In this document: positions 10,109 through 20,348 of the stretch, in pieces
How positions within the stretch are numbered: position 1 is the first letter of the stretch
Layout: each line of letters begins with the position of its first letter
Source of the DNA: Phytopythium helicoides
Lineage: Eukaryota; Oomycota; Peronosporomycetes; Pythiales; Pythiaceae
DNA length: 64,000 nt
NCBI GenBank assembly: GCA_024867545.1
Contig: JANFNE010000010.1
Location: 930,001 to 994,000, forward strand
Reading direction: 5' to 3'
Notes under the pieces: generated by a model
What the model saw: the letters and a program-made list of their open reading frames with translations, nothing else
Databases searched by the model: none
Told to the model about the DNA's origin: nothing
Made by a program: the position numbers and the translations under genes

Positions 10109-11419
10109 TTACTTGTTCTTGCGCGTCGTACGCTTCGAAGTAGTCGTGGTCGTCGTGCTCGCGGCAGTGGTCTTTGTGCCCTTGTTGGCGGACGCGGCCT
10201 GAGCAGCAGGTGTCAGTGACGCCATCATCTTCTTAGACGCCTTGCGCTTCGACTTCTTGCCACGGCCACCGCAGCACAGACCGCAGGTCGAAATACACAG
10301 AGCGGTGCGGAAACTCCACCACACAAAACGCAGCGCGAGTCGAACGAAAATGTACGCCAGCGGCGCAAGAATCACAAACAGCACACCGTCAACGACCTTC
10401 TGGGCGTGAGCTGAAACTTGCTCGTTCTCCTTGAGGACCGCAATCGCTTGCAGACGGCCAGCCTTGGCTTGCTCGTAAGCCTGAATCGATGCCACAACAG
10501 CTTGGTCCTGCGCGAACTGCACATGCTCCTGCACAATAGGTGCGTACACCTTGACGTGCGGTTCGATGGCGGCGTGCACGTCGGCAAGAACGGGGTCGAC
10601 GGTCGCTGCCAGGTTCTCGGCGTAGAACTGCGACGTGATCTGCGTAACTGAGTTCTTGACCGACTCAATGGACGCGCGCGCCTGCTCGATCGAGTCCGAG
10701 CTGCCCTCGAGCTGCTCGCGTGCGAGTTCGACGGCCTGCTCGGCGAGGATGACGCCCTCATCGTAGTACGAGGACAGCAGTGCCGCGAGTGTGACCTCAA
10801 CATCCTTGGCCTGCTCGAGCTCGGAGCGCAGCTTCTCATTCTTCTTGCGCGAGGCCTGGACCTCCTTGTCGAGCTTCTTGACGTCCTCGTTGGCCTTTGC
10901 CAGCGCCTTCTGCGCCTTCTGGAGCTCCTCGCTGCTCTTGCTCTCGCTGGCAACGCGCTCAATGACCTCCTTCTCGAGCGCCTCGACCGTCGTCTCGAGC
11001 GCCTTGATCTGCTCCAGCAGCTTGGACACGATCTGCTCGTGCTCCTTGGCCGCCTGCGTCATGAGCTCCTGCTTGCTGGCCACGCACGCGCTCGCCTCGC
11101 CCTCGGCCTGCGCCTTGTCCGCAGCCAGCGCCGCCGCGCTCGCCTCCAACTGCTGCCGCTTGTCCGTCCACTCGGCCGCCTCGGCGTCCAGCCGCAGCGC
11201 CAGCGCCGCCTTGGCGTCCTGCAGCGCCGCCACCTGCGCCTCCAGCTCCGCCACGGCCGTCGGCGCCACGCACGACGCGTCTTGGGGCTGAGCCGGGGCG
11301 TCCTGCGCCTGCGCTGCAGCGGCGGCCACCGCTAGGAGGACAAAGGGAAGCACAGCGCGCCATCTTCCGCTCGGTGTCTTGAGCCCTCGAGGCGTCGAGG
11401 GAAAGTGCCCTCCCGTCAT
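10109..11419 (-). CDS. Membrane-anchored coiled-coil protein
   Basis: Intact single-exon gene of 436 residues. The N-terminus has a hydrophobic segment (AVLPFVLLAVAAAAAQA, about residues 23-39) fitting a signal peptide or anchor. Residues about 55-215 are a long Glu/Lys/Ala heptad coiled coil (LEAQVAALQDAKAALALRL onward), followed by a helical region. A second membrane stretch (GVLFVILAPLAYIFVRLAL) lies at about residues 345-365. After CGLCCGGRGKKSKRK the tail is Lys/Thr-rich. Topology suggests a lumenal coiled coil with a short basic cytosolic tail. I do not recognise a characterised family. Confidence 0.85.
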   Translation of the reverse strand: MTGGHFPSTPRGLKTPSGRWRAVLPFVLLAVAAAAAQAQDAPAQPQDASCVAPTAVAELEAQVAALQDAKAALALRLDAEAAEWTDKRQQLEASAAALAADKAQAEGEASACVASKQELMTQAAKEHEQIVSKLLEQIKALETTVEALEKEVIERVASESKSSEELQKAQKALAKANEDVKKLDKEVQASRKKNEKLRSELEQAKDVEVTLAALLSSYYDEGVILAEQAVELAREQLEGSSDSIEQARASIESVKNSVTQITSQFYAENLAATVDPVLADVHAAIEPHVKVYAPIVQEHVQFAQDQAVVASIQAYEQAKAGRLQAIAVLKENEQVSAHAQKVVDGVLFVILAPLAYIFVRLALRFVWWSFRTALCISTCGLCCGGRGKKSKRKASKKMMASLTPAAQAASANKGTKTTAASTTTTTTSKRTTRKNK

Positions 11420-11582
11420 GCCACGTCGGCTTGCGAGGGCCTCCTTTCGAGCACCTTTCTACTGATTTAGTTGTTTTACCATACTTGGCTCGAGATAATT
11501 GAAGAGGACGGGTGTATCAGTCTACATACAAATCTATAGACTAATTCTTTTTCGATAAACATGAGGAACTGAGTTGAGTTAG

Positions 11583-13879
11583 TTAGTCAGCAGCGCGTAT
11601 GAAAGATACGAGGTTGCAGGCTGTTTGGAGGGTGGCCGAGCTCATGCCAGCGACAACTTGCCGCCAGTGTCGGCAGGCCTGCTGCGCCTGCTGCTTCTCC
11701 ATCTCGATGTGGATCTCGCCATTGCTTAGAGGCTTCACCTCAGCTCCGTGGGCACTATGAGGTAGTCAAGAGTCAGCACAAGTACAACATCATCAGACTG
11801 CATTTGGCACACATACGCTGACTTCAATGGCGCAGACGGCAACGGGTTGGGCTCCAAGAGATTGGCAACGGATTCAATGTACACGCTTGGCTTGAGGAAC
11901 GAGGTGGTGGCTAGTACAATATCTCGCTTTTCCGAGGCTCGCACTTCGTAGATACTGCGAAGCTGGATGCGAGGCGTCAGATCCGAATCACGTTCACGAG
12001 TGCAGGGTTCAAGTACCTCCGAGTAAGTGGCTCCACCGCACATGAATACGATCGTCTTGTCGCCTGAAAAGTTTTCCGTTTCCTGAAGAGCACCACAAGA
12101 AGTTCGTTAATCCTGTTGAAGGGAATGGTTGCTCAATCGATGACCAGTGATTTCGTACTGATTTCGCGTCGGGCTTGGCAATTTTCGCTGGCGTTTTCCT
12201 GAGCATTTGATCCCATGTCATTCAGCTACCTTTTCTTCGGGTTGCTATACAAAGATCACGTACTTTCGGAGCGATATTGGTCCGCTTTTCTTCTCTGCGG
12301 ATGCGTCGGGGTGGATAGGTGGGCGATGATAAACGGGTATTCGCTCTCATCTAGAGTGCGGCGAAGCGCTTTCACTAGCATCCCTTTGATCTTCGGTGCA
12401 TGGCGCGCATTTGAGTACTCCGCAGCTTCCGCGATCTTCGATGCGTCTTTGATTTCTTCAGGTGTGAGTGTAGAGATACCGTTCTGCTTGAATAATGAAG
12501 GTCCGCCCACAAACTGGAGGTTCGCAAGGGCGAGGTCGTATTTCTTCGACAACGCAGCCCCCTGTTGAACTTTGCGTCGGTCGGCCTCCTTCATTGCGTC
12601 TTGTGTAAGAGCAAAGATTGCGACGACTCGGAATCGGTCGCACTCGCTCAGCTTTGGGTCATTGAACAAATCTTCCAGCTGCTTGGCGATTGTGATGTGC
12701 TTGAGCTTCTTGCCAGAATCGTCCACACCTGATGCCATCGTCTGCTCCAAGTTCGATGCGTCGAGCAAGCAGCTCTTTGTAAAAGTATCCATCGCCTTAC
12801 CAGCGAGGAACAAATGCTGGGAGAGTTTTCCTAGCACTTCGCGGTATTCAGGTAGTTCGCGAAGTGCTGCGGCCATCGAACGCAGGTCGGTGCTCTTGCC
12901 CCTTCCAAGGGATGTTCCTGCATTCGACGCCGAAAGTGCTGCCATCCGCTTGCCAATCTCTTCGCTCACTTTTGCAATATGTGTGTGTCGGAACTCGATC
13001 CAGAATGCGTCATTTTCGTTCAGGAACGCAGTCTTGGTGATTGTGCCAGAGTTTGTCTCGGCTTGATACGAAATCTGCTCCTCCTCAACCTCCAAGAGGT
13101 CGTACGTCATAGCCTGGTAGGTGCTTTCGTGCATGAGAGGAGCCATTGCGTCTTGCCCGCGATCCACGAAGATTAGCGTGCCGCGGTTCGGAGCATACAC
13201 GAACCCGCTGTTTTTGGCCACGAAGTCGTTCATCTTCATCTGGAAGAGCTGTGCGAGCTGCTCCATCCTCGGCTGGTCCGCCTTGTATCGGATGTATGGG
13301 TACTCTTCGAGTGTAGCACATACCGAGACAAGCTTTTCGCTAATTCGGTGCAGGAGCTGTTGGCTGGCATCTTTGTTGGCCGCTGGCGAGTACATGAGAT
13401 GCAGCGCGTCGTTCATGTCCAGCGATAGTGCGCACTTTTCGAGCGCAAGGAAGTCAATATTAACCTCTTGCAGAGCCTTCAAGCGGCTGAGAAAGGCTGG
13501 TGGAGCGTGCTTGAGCTCTTCTAGTGCCTCGTCCGACGCGTGGTGCAGCAGGAAAAGGTACACGTCGCTGTACTTGGGCTTGGTCTCGTCACTGAAGTCG
13601 AGCACCATCTTGCGCATATTTTCGACGGTCGGTGCAATGAAGTAGACAACGTTCATCTCCGGGAAAGGTTGTCTCTTTAGCTCGAGGCCGTTCAATGATG
13701 GACACGCCGCAGTCGGTGAGATCGCTCATGCGCACAGCATACGACAGGATGCGCGTCGTGCGGTCATCCACCACCAGCACCACCCAGCCGTGCGTGAGCT
13801 GCGTCACGTGCTTGACCATCTTGGCGAGCACCTTCTCCTGCACGATACGCCGCACATTCACGCCCATCGTCGCAGCCAT
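11583..13879 (-). CDS. Sec1/Munc18 (SM) protein, one frame break near the N-terminus
   Basis: SM proteins clasp syntaxin/SNARE bundles and promote vesicle fusion. From the ATG at 13879 the protein has the family N-terminus (WVVLVVDDRTTRILSYAVRM ... DCGVSIIE), then LELKRQPFPEMNVVYFIAPT, LIFVDRGQDAMAPLMHE, TYDLLEVEEE, and near the C-terminus TIVFMCGGATYSE followed by LRSIYEV. Phase-consistent 3' introns (about 12193-12246, 12074-12160, 11962-12018, 11757-11817) lead to the stop at 11583-11585. Between the IIE and LELKR blocks (about 13690) the frame changes by one base with no room for an intron, so either the sequence is wrong or the gene is damaged. Everything downstream is well conserved. 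Length and SNVYLF-type motifs suggest the Sec1/Munc18 rather than the Vps33/45 subgroup, but I am not sure. Confidence 0.9.
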
Positions 13880-14096
13880 CCTAGCTCGGCTCTTCTTGCA
13901 GGAGGAATGCGCGGAGGGGCAGGTCATGTAACGGACCACTTCAACATGGGTACAGTCTCCTCTCCATTTTCAACCAATGAATCATTTTTTTCAAAAAATA
14001 GTCCGCGATGATTGGTTGAAACTCGAAATTATTGCTTTTGGCGGCAAAAGCTTGGCGCCATTTGGAGTTCATACCAGTCGAAGGAGGACAGGCGAG
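13880..14096. promoter_or_regulatory. Divergent promoter with facing CCAAT boxes
   Basis: About 217 bp separate the SM-protein and primase starts. TTTCAACCAAT at 13968-13978 and ATTGGTTGAAA at 14011-14021 form an 11-bp perfect inverted repeat with a CCAAT box in each arm, 32 bp apart. This placement fits a shared NF-Y-type bidirectional promoter. Confidence 0.6.
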
Positions 14097-15858
14097 ATGC
14101 TGAACGTGGGGAACCGGAGACGTGAGCCCGAGCCGCGCGGCGGCGGGGCGACGCTGTCCATGTACCAGGAGCCTCCGCTGGTGGAGGTGTCGCTCGAGGA
14201 GTTCGAGGAGTTCGCGATCGACCGGCTGCACGGTGAGCGACGGGAGCTCAAGGCAAAGTTTGAGTCTTTGCTCATGATTTTGACCAACATGGTGGATTGG
14301 TTGGCGCAGTGCTCAAGGCCTGTGGAGAGCTACCGGCTGCGCAGCGTGACCATGAAGGACAGGGAGGCACGTCTGGAGAAGGTCATCAACCGCCACATGC
14401 CGCTACGCGCGTCCGCGTCGCGCAATAGCAAGAAGGCCCAGGACGAGGCGGTGCGAGCTATGAATGCAGAGCTCTGCCCGGATGGAGTTGTGGTCATTGA
14501 CTGGATGGTCGACGTGGCTGCAGACGAAGGACGCTGCTCTCGCATTTCTTCCTGCGCATGGCGTTCTGCCAGACTGAAGAGCTGCGACGCTGGTTCCTCT
14601 CGCAGGAGAGCGGGCTCTTCGGTAGGGTTTTTGCCAGCTCAAGTGCGCTATGGACAAGCTGTACCTGATAGCTGGTGTGTGTATCGACAGCTACCGACTT
14701 GACAAGATGACGCGCGAGGAAAAACTACACTTCATGAAGTTGAACGGACTCTCTTTCACGGAGGCGACGCCACAAGAGATTGAAGCGCGCAGCGAGAGCT
14801 CAAGGCCGTGCGAGACGCTGCCACTGTGGATATGAAGCAGCGCACCGCTCCGCTTGGATCCTACTTTAAGGTTCCTTTCACGGAGGCCCTGGACCTGGTG
14901 AGTACTCCCGCTTTTGGCTCTTTTATTGCATTGCCAAAAGTCTAAGCGCGAACAATGAAACAGGTTGCTGGTCGTCGCGTCTATCTCGAGGGCGGTGTGG
15001 CATTTGTTCCATTTGAGCACGTTGTTTCGATCCTGTTCGCGGCGTTCCGTGCTAATGTAAGGTCGTTCATGCTCCAGCTTGGGATTCACGAATTGTACTT
15101 ACCCGGTGTATTGTCCCACCCAGCTTTCCAAGCAGCTATCTGCTGCTTTCCGCAAGTACAACCGGTCGCTAATCAGCAAGGATGAGCGTCTCGCTCCGGT
15201 GCTGACCAATCTGGCAAAGCATCATATTGACGCTGACTATTCAACCCAGGTGGTGGCGTCGTCATCAGAGCACATCACTCCTGAGATGATCGATTCGCTT
15301 GCTGGCACGTCAATGCCGTTGTGCATGCGTTCACTGCACAAGGCTCTCAAGGTCAATCACCACCTCAAGTTTGCTGGTCGCCAGCAATACGGTCTCTTCC
15401 TCAAGGGCACTGGTCTTCAGCTCGATGATGCCATCGCATTTTGGCGCCAGGAGTTTTGCAAGAAGATGTCAGTGGACGACTTCAACAAGAAGTACGCCTA
15501 CAACATTCGCCACAACTACGGTAAAGAAGGTAAACGCAAGGACTACACGCCGTTCAACTGCATGCGCATCATCACTGGCGAGCCTCCAAAGGCCGGTGAG
15601 TATCACGGCTGCCCGTTCCGTCACTTTGAGCAAGAGCACCTACGGAAGGCTCTGCAAGGCATCCCGGAAGGAGACAAGCAGGAAATTTTGGGGCTTGTCG
15701 AGGGTCGTCACTACCAAATTGCTTGCAAAAAGCACTTTGAGGCATCTCATCCAGGCTTTGACGGTGATGTCATGGTCAACCACCCCAACGCCTACTTTGA
15801 AGAAAGTCGCAAGTTCCTCGCCGCGGCCAAGGACGGCGTCAATGTTCCCAGTGCTTGA
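14097..15858 (+). CDS. PRIM2: DNA primase large subunit (PriL/PRIM2), frame broken in N-terminal half
   Basis: Regulatory, iron-sulfur subunit of the DNA polymerase alpha-primase complex. The C-terminal half is excellent: [63 protein letters not shown] and [11 protein letters not shown]. The four cysteines that hold the 4Fe-4S cluster are present (PLC, FNC, HGC, IAC). An intron at about 14896-14964 joins EALDL to [11 protein letters not shown], and another at about 15056-15122 joins FRAN to LSKQ. The N-terminus ([16 protein letters not shown]) and middle ([20 protein letters not shown]) are also family-like, but linking them needs one-base frame changes near 14318, 14500-14530, 14636 and 14790. 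For an essential gene this points to sequence error; a decayed copy is the alternative. Confidence 0.93.
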
Positions 15859-16364
15859 GCAAGAAAGTAGGCGATTGATTTGTCGAGAGCTGGCGGATAG
15901 CTTTTCCATTTATAATGAAGCACGATTCTTTTGCGTCGAGGCTACCGGGTTATCTAAAGCTTCACTTTCTTGTAGCGGCCCCCAACTGTTGCCACCGATG
16001 TTCGCATTTCGCACTGACTACTAGAAGTGTAGTAGTGGTGACTCGGTGTAGGTACCACCACTAAGTCAGAAACGCACACTCGCGCAAAAGAAGTGACAGA
16101 ACGAAAAGAAGACACCGTATTCGCGTTCTGACAGTTTGGTGCTGCTGCCAAAATGTCAACATGGTTGCGTGCGATCTCAAACTCAGAGAGACGCTCATCA
16201 TCGCCACTAAACAGCCATCCAGGTTGCTGTTAGAGCCGTTCGCAAATCTAGCACTCCTGAGGACGAAGAAGACGAGACTGCATTTCCAATTGACACTACG
16301 ATCACGCTTCATTCCTTCACTTTACAGCTCCACGTTCCTGATGACTGGTAGTGTCACAAGTTCT
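15859..16364. other. Intergenic, convergent gene ends
   Basis: Five hundred bases between two convergent stop codons. The short frames show no motif. Nothing else seen. Confidence 0.5.
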
Positions 16365-17983
16365 TCATTGCGAATGCGAACGCCCGAGCAATAGACCGTC
16401 GAGGTTGACGTTGACCGCATGCAGCACAAACGCGAGGTCCTTTGGATGCGTGAGTAGCCGCGCAAGTGCGGTTTCAAAGTCCATGTACTCGTCAATCCGA
16501 TAAATCTTGCCAGTCAGATCTGACACCCAGAACGTCAACTTGGACTCGACGTGAATCGTTGTGTTGAGCAGAGCGCTAACTAGATGAGGATGGTCTTGTA
16601 CTTGAGGGAATACGAGCTCGAGCGTTTGTGGTGTAATGTCAAGGACATACACCGCAATCGTGTGGATCCCATGCGCTTTAAACTGCTCCTCATATCCAGT
16701 AACGCTGCGTTTTACCTGCTGAAACTCAATAATGTCAAAGCACCAACGAAACACTGACCACTTTTCTTCGAGACTGAGCCACTTGCCATCCTGATGGAAG
16801 AGCAAGCGAGAGTCGCAGTAGTGGTGGAGGAACCGTTGCTCTGAAATGGGCTGATCACTGCTCGGGACGAACTCGGTCGAGTCGAGCGTGTGTGAGGGTG
16901 CAAATGCTGCGAAGTACGTTTGGACGAGTTGATTTGCCCACTGAATGCCCTTGGTTGCTTCATCCTTTGGGAGTTGCAAAAGGGCAACAACTGCAGGGGT
17001 CGTTAAACCAGCTGTATGATCATTCCGCGTCGATTGATAATCTTCTTGGTATTCAGGCAAGCTGCTTAGTTTGGTATCTTGGGCCGCAACTGGAACAGTC
17101 GCGCTTACACCTGGGGCGTCCAAGTTCTCGGCAGCTGTGCTCACGGATTCAGGAGCCTCTAACAATCCGAACATACAATTGCCGGCAATGAGAGCGCGAC
17201 CAAAGAGCAGATCTAGGTCGTGCGGATCCTTGACGATCTTGGCGAACGCAGCCAGGAAGTCAATGTCAACCTCGTACTTGACACACTTGTTGGATTCGTT
17301 GAAGTAGAACGTGAGCTTAGCGAGCACCTCAATTTGTTGCCCAATGAGGCGTCTCACCAGCTCCTCGTTGCCCATGACATGGGGAAAGATCTGCTTGATG
17401 GTGTTGCGCAGCACCTGGAATCGGAACGTCCCGATGGTAGCGATGACGACCGAGTTTTCGGCCGAGATAATGTCGAACGTGCGTAGCGAGAGGCATAGAA
17501 AGCGATAAAGGTCGAGTAATTCTGCAGCTGCTGGCCCATGACCTCGTTGCCGTACAGCCCGTTGCCGACATCGAGCTGCTCGTCCATGGCCGAGTAGATG
17601 AAGTCCCACTGCTCTCTCTCGGAGAAGACGCGCTTGCGGTCGTCCCCCGCGACCTGGAAGCCGCCGCGGAAGACGCGGTAGAACTCGCGCACAGTCTTGA
17701 GCAGCGAGCCGTCGACCGCGTCGCGCTGGAGCAGCGCCTTGGTCTGCAGCAGCTCACGCAGCGTGAGCATGGTCTGGATGTCCTGGCGCAGGCTCTGCAC
17801 GTCGAGCGTCAGGTTGAAGTCCACCGAGCGCTCCTTGAGCACGGACCGGAACGGACCCCAGCCGCGCCCCGCCTTGCCCGTCGCCTTTCTCTTCGTCTGC
17901 TTCTTCATCTGCCGCTGCTGCTGCCGCCGCGATGTTCGCTGCGCTGGCGCCGACTGCCGACTGCGATCACCGCCAGGCTCCAT
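16365..17983 (-). CDS. Tandem NTF2-like two-domain protein, paralogue 2 (one frame break)
   Basis: Start at 17983 (MEPGGDRSRQSAP). It shares the basic segment, GWGPFRSV, ERSVDFNLTLDV and heptad stretch with the genes at 7770 and 18298. The first NTF2-like unit runs from TVREFYRVFRGGF to GRALIAGNCMFG, and the second begins near LVQTYFAAFAPS and ends LLGRSHSQ. The frame shifts by one base inside NYSTFIAF / LCLSLRTFDII at a short A-run (+ strand 17499-17501); adding one base there restores the alignment to paralogue 3, so a homopolymer miscall is likely. Divergent from paralogue 3 across about 314 bp. Confidence 0.8.
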
Positions 17984-18297
17984 GCCGATGAGAATAGACA
18001 CCTTTGGCTGTGCTTCTACCCAGTAGTACTGTAGCCGGAATGAAACCGGTACAGCACCTTCCCGCCAAGGTACGTCAGGCGTCCTTTCTCTCCGCCCTTT
18101 CTGTCCCTCGAACCGTACCCATCTGAAGTATGCGACGACGCAGGTCCATCTCCGCACTGTGCCTAATCGCGGGCGAAATCATATCCACGCTCCTACTCAA
18201 TCCCACAGGTCCGACGCCTAAGACACCTCGCGCCGATACAATTTCCTTCGCGCCATTTCCAAATTTGCCAAGCGTAAGGCTGTGCTTGAAGGTGGAG
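17984..18297. promoter_or_regulatory. Shared promoter region of the divergent NTF2-like pair
   Basis: About 314 bp between start codons of two divergent paralogues. Both upstream frames are open into this region and overlap, so the 5' limits are uncertain; conservation begins only downstream of the starts chosen here. Confidence 0.45.
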
Positions 18298-20199
18298 ATG
18301 CGCGACACCGCGAATCCTCCCGCTGCTGCTAGTGCTGCTAGTGCTGCTGGTGCTATTTCGACGCCCTCACCGACCGCTGATGCGCTCGCGGTGGTGCCGA
18401 ATGACTGGGCGCTGCCGTTCCCGGCGCTACCGCCGCGGCGCCAGAAGAAGCGGCGCCACCGCCACGGCTGGGGCCCTTTCCGCTCGGTCGTGCGCGAGCG
18501 CTCGGTGGACTTCAATCTGACGCTTGACGTGCAGATGCTGCAGCAGGAAGTGCAGCAGCTTGCGGCCTTGCGCGACGCGCTGCGCCTCAAGACGCTCAAC
18601 CTGCGCCACGCGCCCGACGGGTCGCTCATGCAGACCGTGCGCGAGTACTTCCGCCTCTTCCGCCGCGGCTACTGCGTGCGCGAGGATCCGCGGCTGCTGG
18701 CGCCAGACGCGTCGGCCGACGGGCTCATCCGTGAGGCGGAGCAAAGAGCCTTTATCTACAGCGTCATGGATGAGGAGCTAGACTGTGGTAACGGCCTCTA
18801 CGGCCCGCAGGTCATGGTCGAGCAGATCAGCAACTACTCGACCTTCCTGCGCTACATCTCGCTCGATCTTGAGGGATTTGAGATTTTCATGGCGGAGGAT
18901 ACGGTCGTCATCACCACCACGGCGCGACTGCGCTTCCAGATCCTGCGTACCACCATCGCTATGATTTTCCCGCACATCTTAGGCAACGAAGGGCTGGTCG
19001 CGCGACTTGTCGGCCAGGAGCTCGCGCCTCTCGGCAAAATCACCTTCTACTTCAATACTCGTGACAAGTGCCAGCGCTATGTGGCAGACCTCGACTTTTT
19101 CGGTCTCTTTTTCGATCTCCTGGAGGACCCGAAAGACGTCGACCTACTTCTCGGCAAGGCTCTCATCGCCGATAACTCCATGTTCGGCGTCGAACCAACA
19201 GAACCAGCTGCTCCGAGCCAACAACTCGAAGAGGTGGTACATGTCGACGAGGCTTCGAATCCTGCCGTGTACTCAACCGACCGGGATAGCACGAGCGAGC
19301 GTCCCAGCGACTACAATTTGACGTCGCGCGCCAACGAGGGCGAGTACTACCAAGTCAGCTCCATTGAGGTGCCGCACCCTCAAGTGTCCAGTGTCACTTC
19401 CTCGGCTGACTACTACTACTATCCTACCGACGCTCAAGTGGAGCCGGAGCAACCGCCGTATGAGTACACTTACGCCTCTGGCAAGCGAGCTCGTTCGGAC
19501 GATGGCGACGACTGTGGGGACGAGGTGTCCCCTGCAGGCACTCGCATTGACAGGGGCTTCAACGCCACCAATGAGGAGGTAGTTTCGCCCGGAACGAGCT
19601 CCCGCATGTCGCTGGAAGCTATCGTCTCGGCGTACTTTGCCGAATTTGAGGGAGGATTGTCGGCGAACGATGATGGGTTTGCGCGGCAGTCGAATTTCCT
19701 CGCCATGTACTTTGCGAGTGACGTGCGGCGTGGAGACGACATGAGGGTGGTAGAGAAATGGCAAGCTTTGAGCTCGGCCTTCTTGATCCGTGGATTCTAC
19801 CAGACCGGGGCTAATCCCGCCATGTATGACCCAGTCGATGGGTCCTTCGTTGTTCGCACGACTGCTGAGTACCGCCTTCAGTGCTCACCGCGGACGTTGG
19901 CGGTCATCTTCCCGCACATCGATCCGCAGAGTGGCATTGGTCGTATCCTTCTGGGTCATGAGCTTGTGGTTGAATCCGAACTGGGATTTTGGATGAACAG
20001 TAATGAAGGCAGAGTGACTCGCATGACTGAGCGCATCGGCATCGTCGGTGCGATTGCAAAACTAATCCCTGACCCGGATATCCTGGCGCTCATCATGTCG
20101 CGCTCACGTCTAACCAAGCATGGTGATGTACCCGCCGCAGAGATCCAAGACTGGCTGCATGCCGAAGCCAGCGCTGGCGTGACTCAGTTCTCCTTTTGA
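18298..20199 (+). CDS. Tandem NTF2-like two-domain protein, paralogue 3
   Basis: Intact; the start chosen is the ATG at 18298 (MRDTANPPAAAS), giving 633 residues; an ATG at 18130 is also in frame. An Ala-rich N-terminus and RRQKKRRHRHGWGPF basic segment lead into ERSVDFNLTLDV and the LQQEVQQLAALRD heptads. Domain 1: TVREYFRLFRRGY, NGLYGPQVMVEQISNYSTFL, DTVVITTTARLRFQILRTTI, GKITFYFNTRDKCQRYVADLD. A Tyr/Ser-rich linker of about 130 residues precedes domain 2 (IVSAYFAEFEGGLS ... YRLQCSPRTLAVIFPHI). The best-preserved member of the local family and the reference for judging the others. Confidence 0.85.
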   Translation: MRDTANPPAAASAASAAGAISTPSPTADALAVVPNDWALPFPALPPRRQKKRRHRHGWGPFRSVVRERSVDFNLTLDVQMLQQEVQQLAALRDALRLKTLNLRHAPDGSLMQTVREYFRLFRRGYCVREDPRLLAPDASADGLIREAEQRAFIYSVMDEELDCGNGLYGPQVMVEQISNYSTFLRYISLDLEGFEIFMAEDTVVITTTARLRFQILRTTIAMIFPHILGNEGLVARLVGQELAPLGKITFYFNTRDKCQRYVADLDFFGLFFDLLEDPKDVDLLLGKALIADNSMFGVEPTEPAAPSQQLEEVVHVDEASNPAVYSTDRDSTSERPSDYNLTSRANEGEYYQVSSIEVPHPQVSSVTSSADYYYYPTDAQVEPEQPPYEYTYASGKRARSDDGDDCGDEVSPAGTRIDRGFNATNEEVVSPGTSSRMSLEAIVSAYFAEFEGGLSANDDGFARQSNFLAMYFASDVRRGDDMRVVEKWQALSSAFLIRGFYQTGANPAMYDPVDGSFVVRTTAEYRLQCSPRTLAVIFPHIDPQSGIGRILLGHELVVESELGFWMNSNEGRVTRMTERIGIVGAIAKLIPDPDILALIMSRSRLTKHGDVPAAEIQDWLHAEASAGVTQFSF

Positions 20200-20348
20200 A
20201 GTGGACGACGAGGAGTGGAGCAGCTCTGGACCTGAGCTGTATGTATGTGAGAGTTGAAGTGAAACTGTATAGTGAGTAGCATGAATTTGGATCGCCGGCG
20301 GCGAGTGGATTGGCTGTGAGGGATGAATGAATGAAGCGGTGATTACAT
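20200..20348. terminator. Short 3' spacer between convergent genes
   Basis: About 150 bp shared by the 3' ends of paralogue 3 and RAD51. No strong poly(A) signal or hairpin was seen. Confidence 0.3.
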
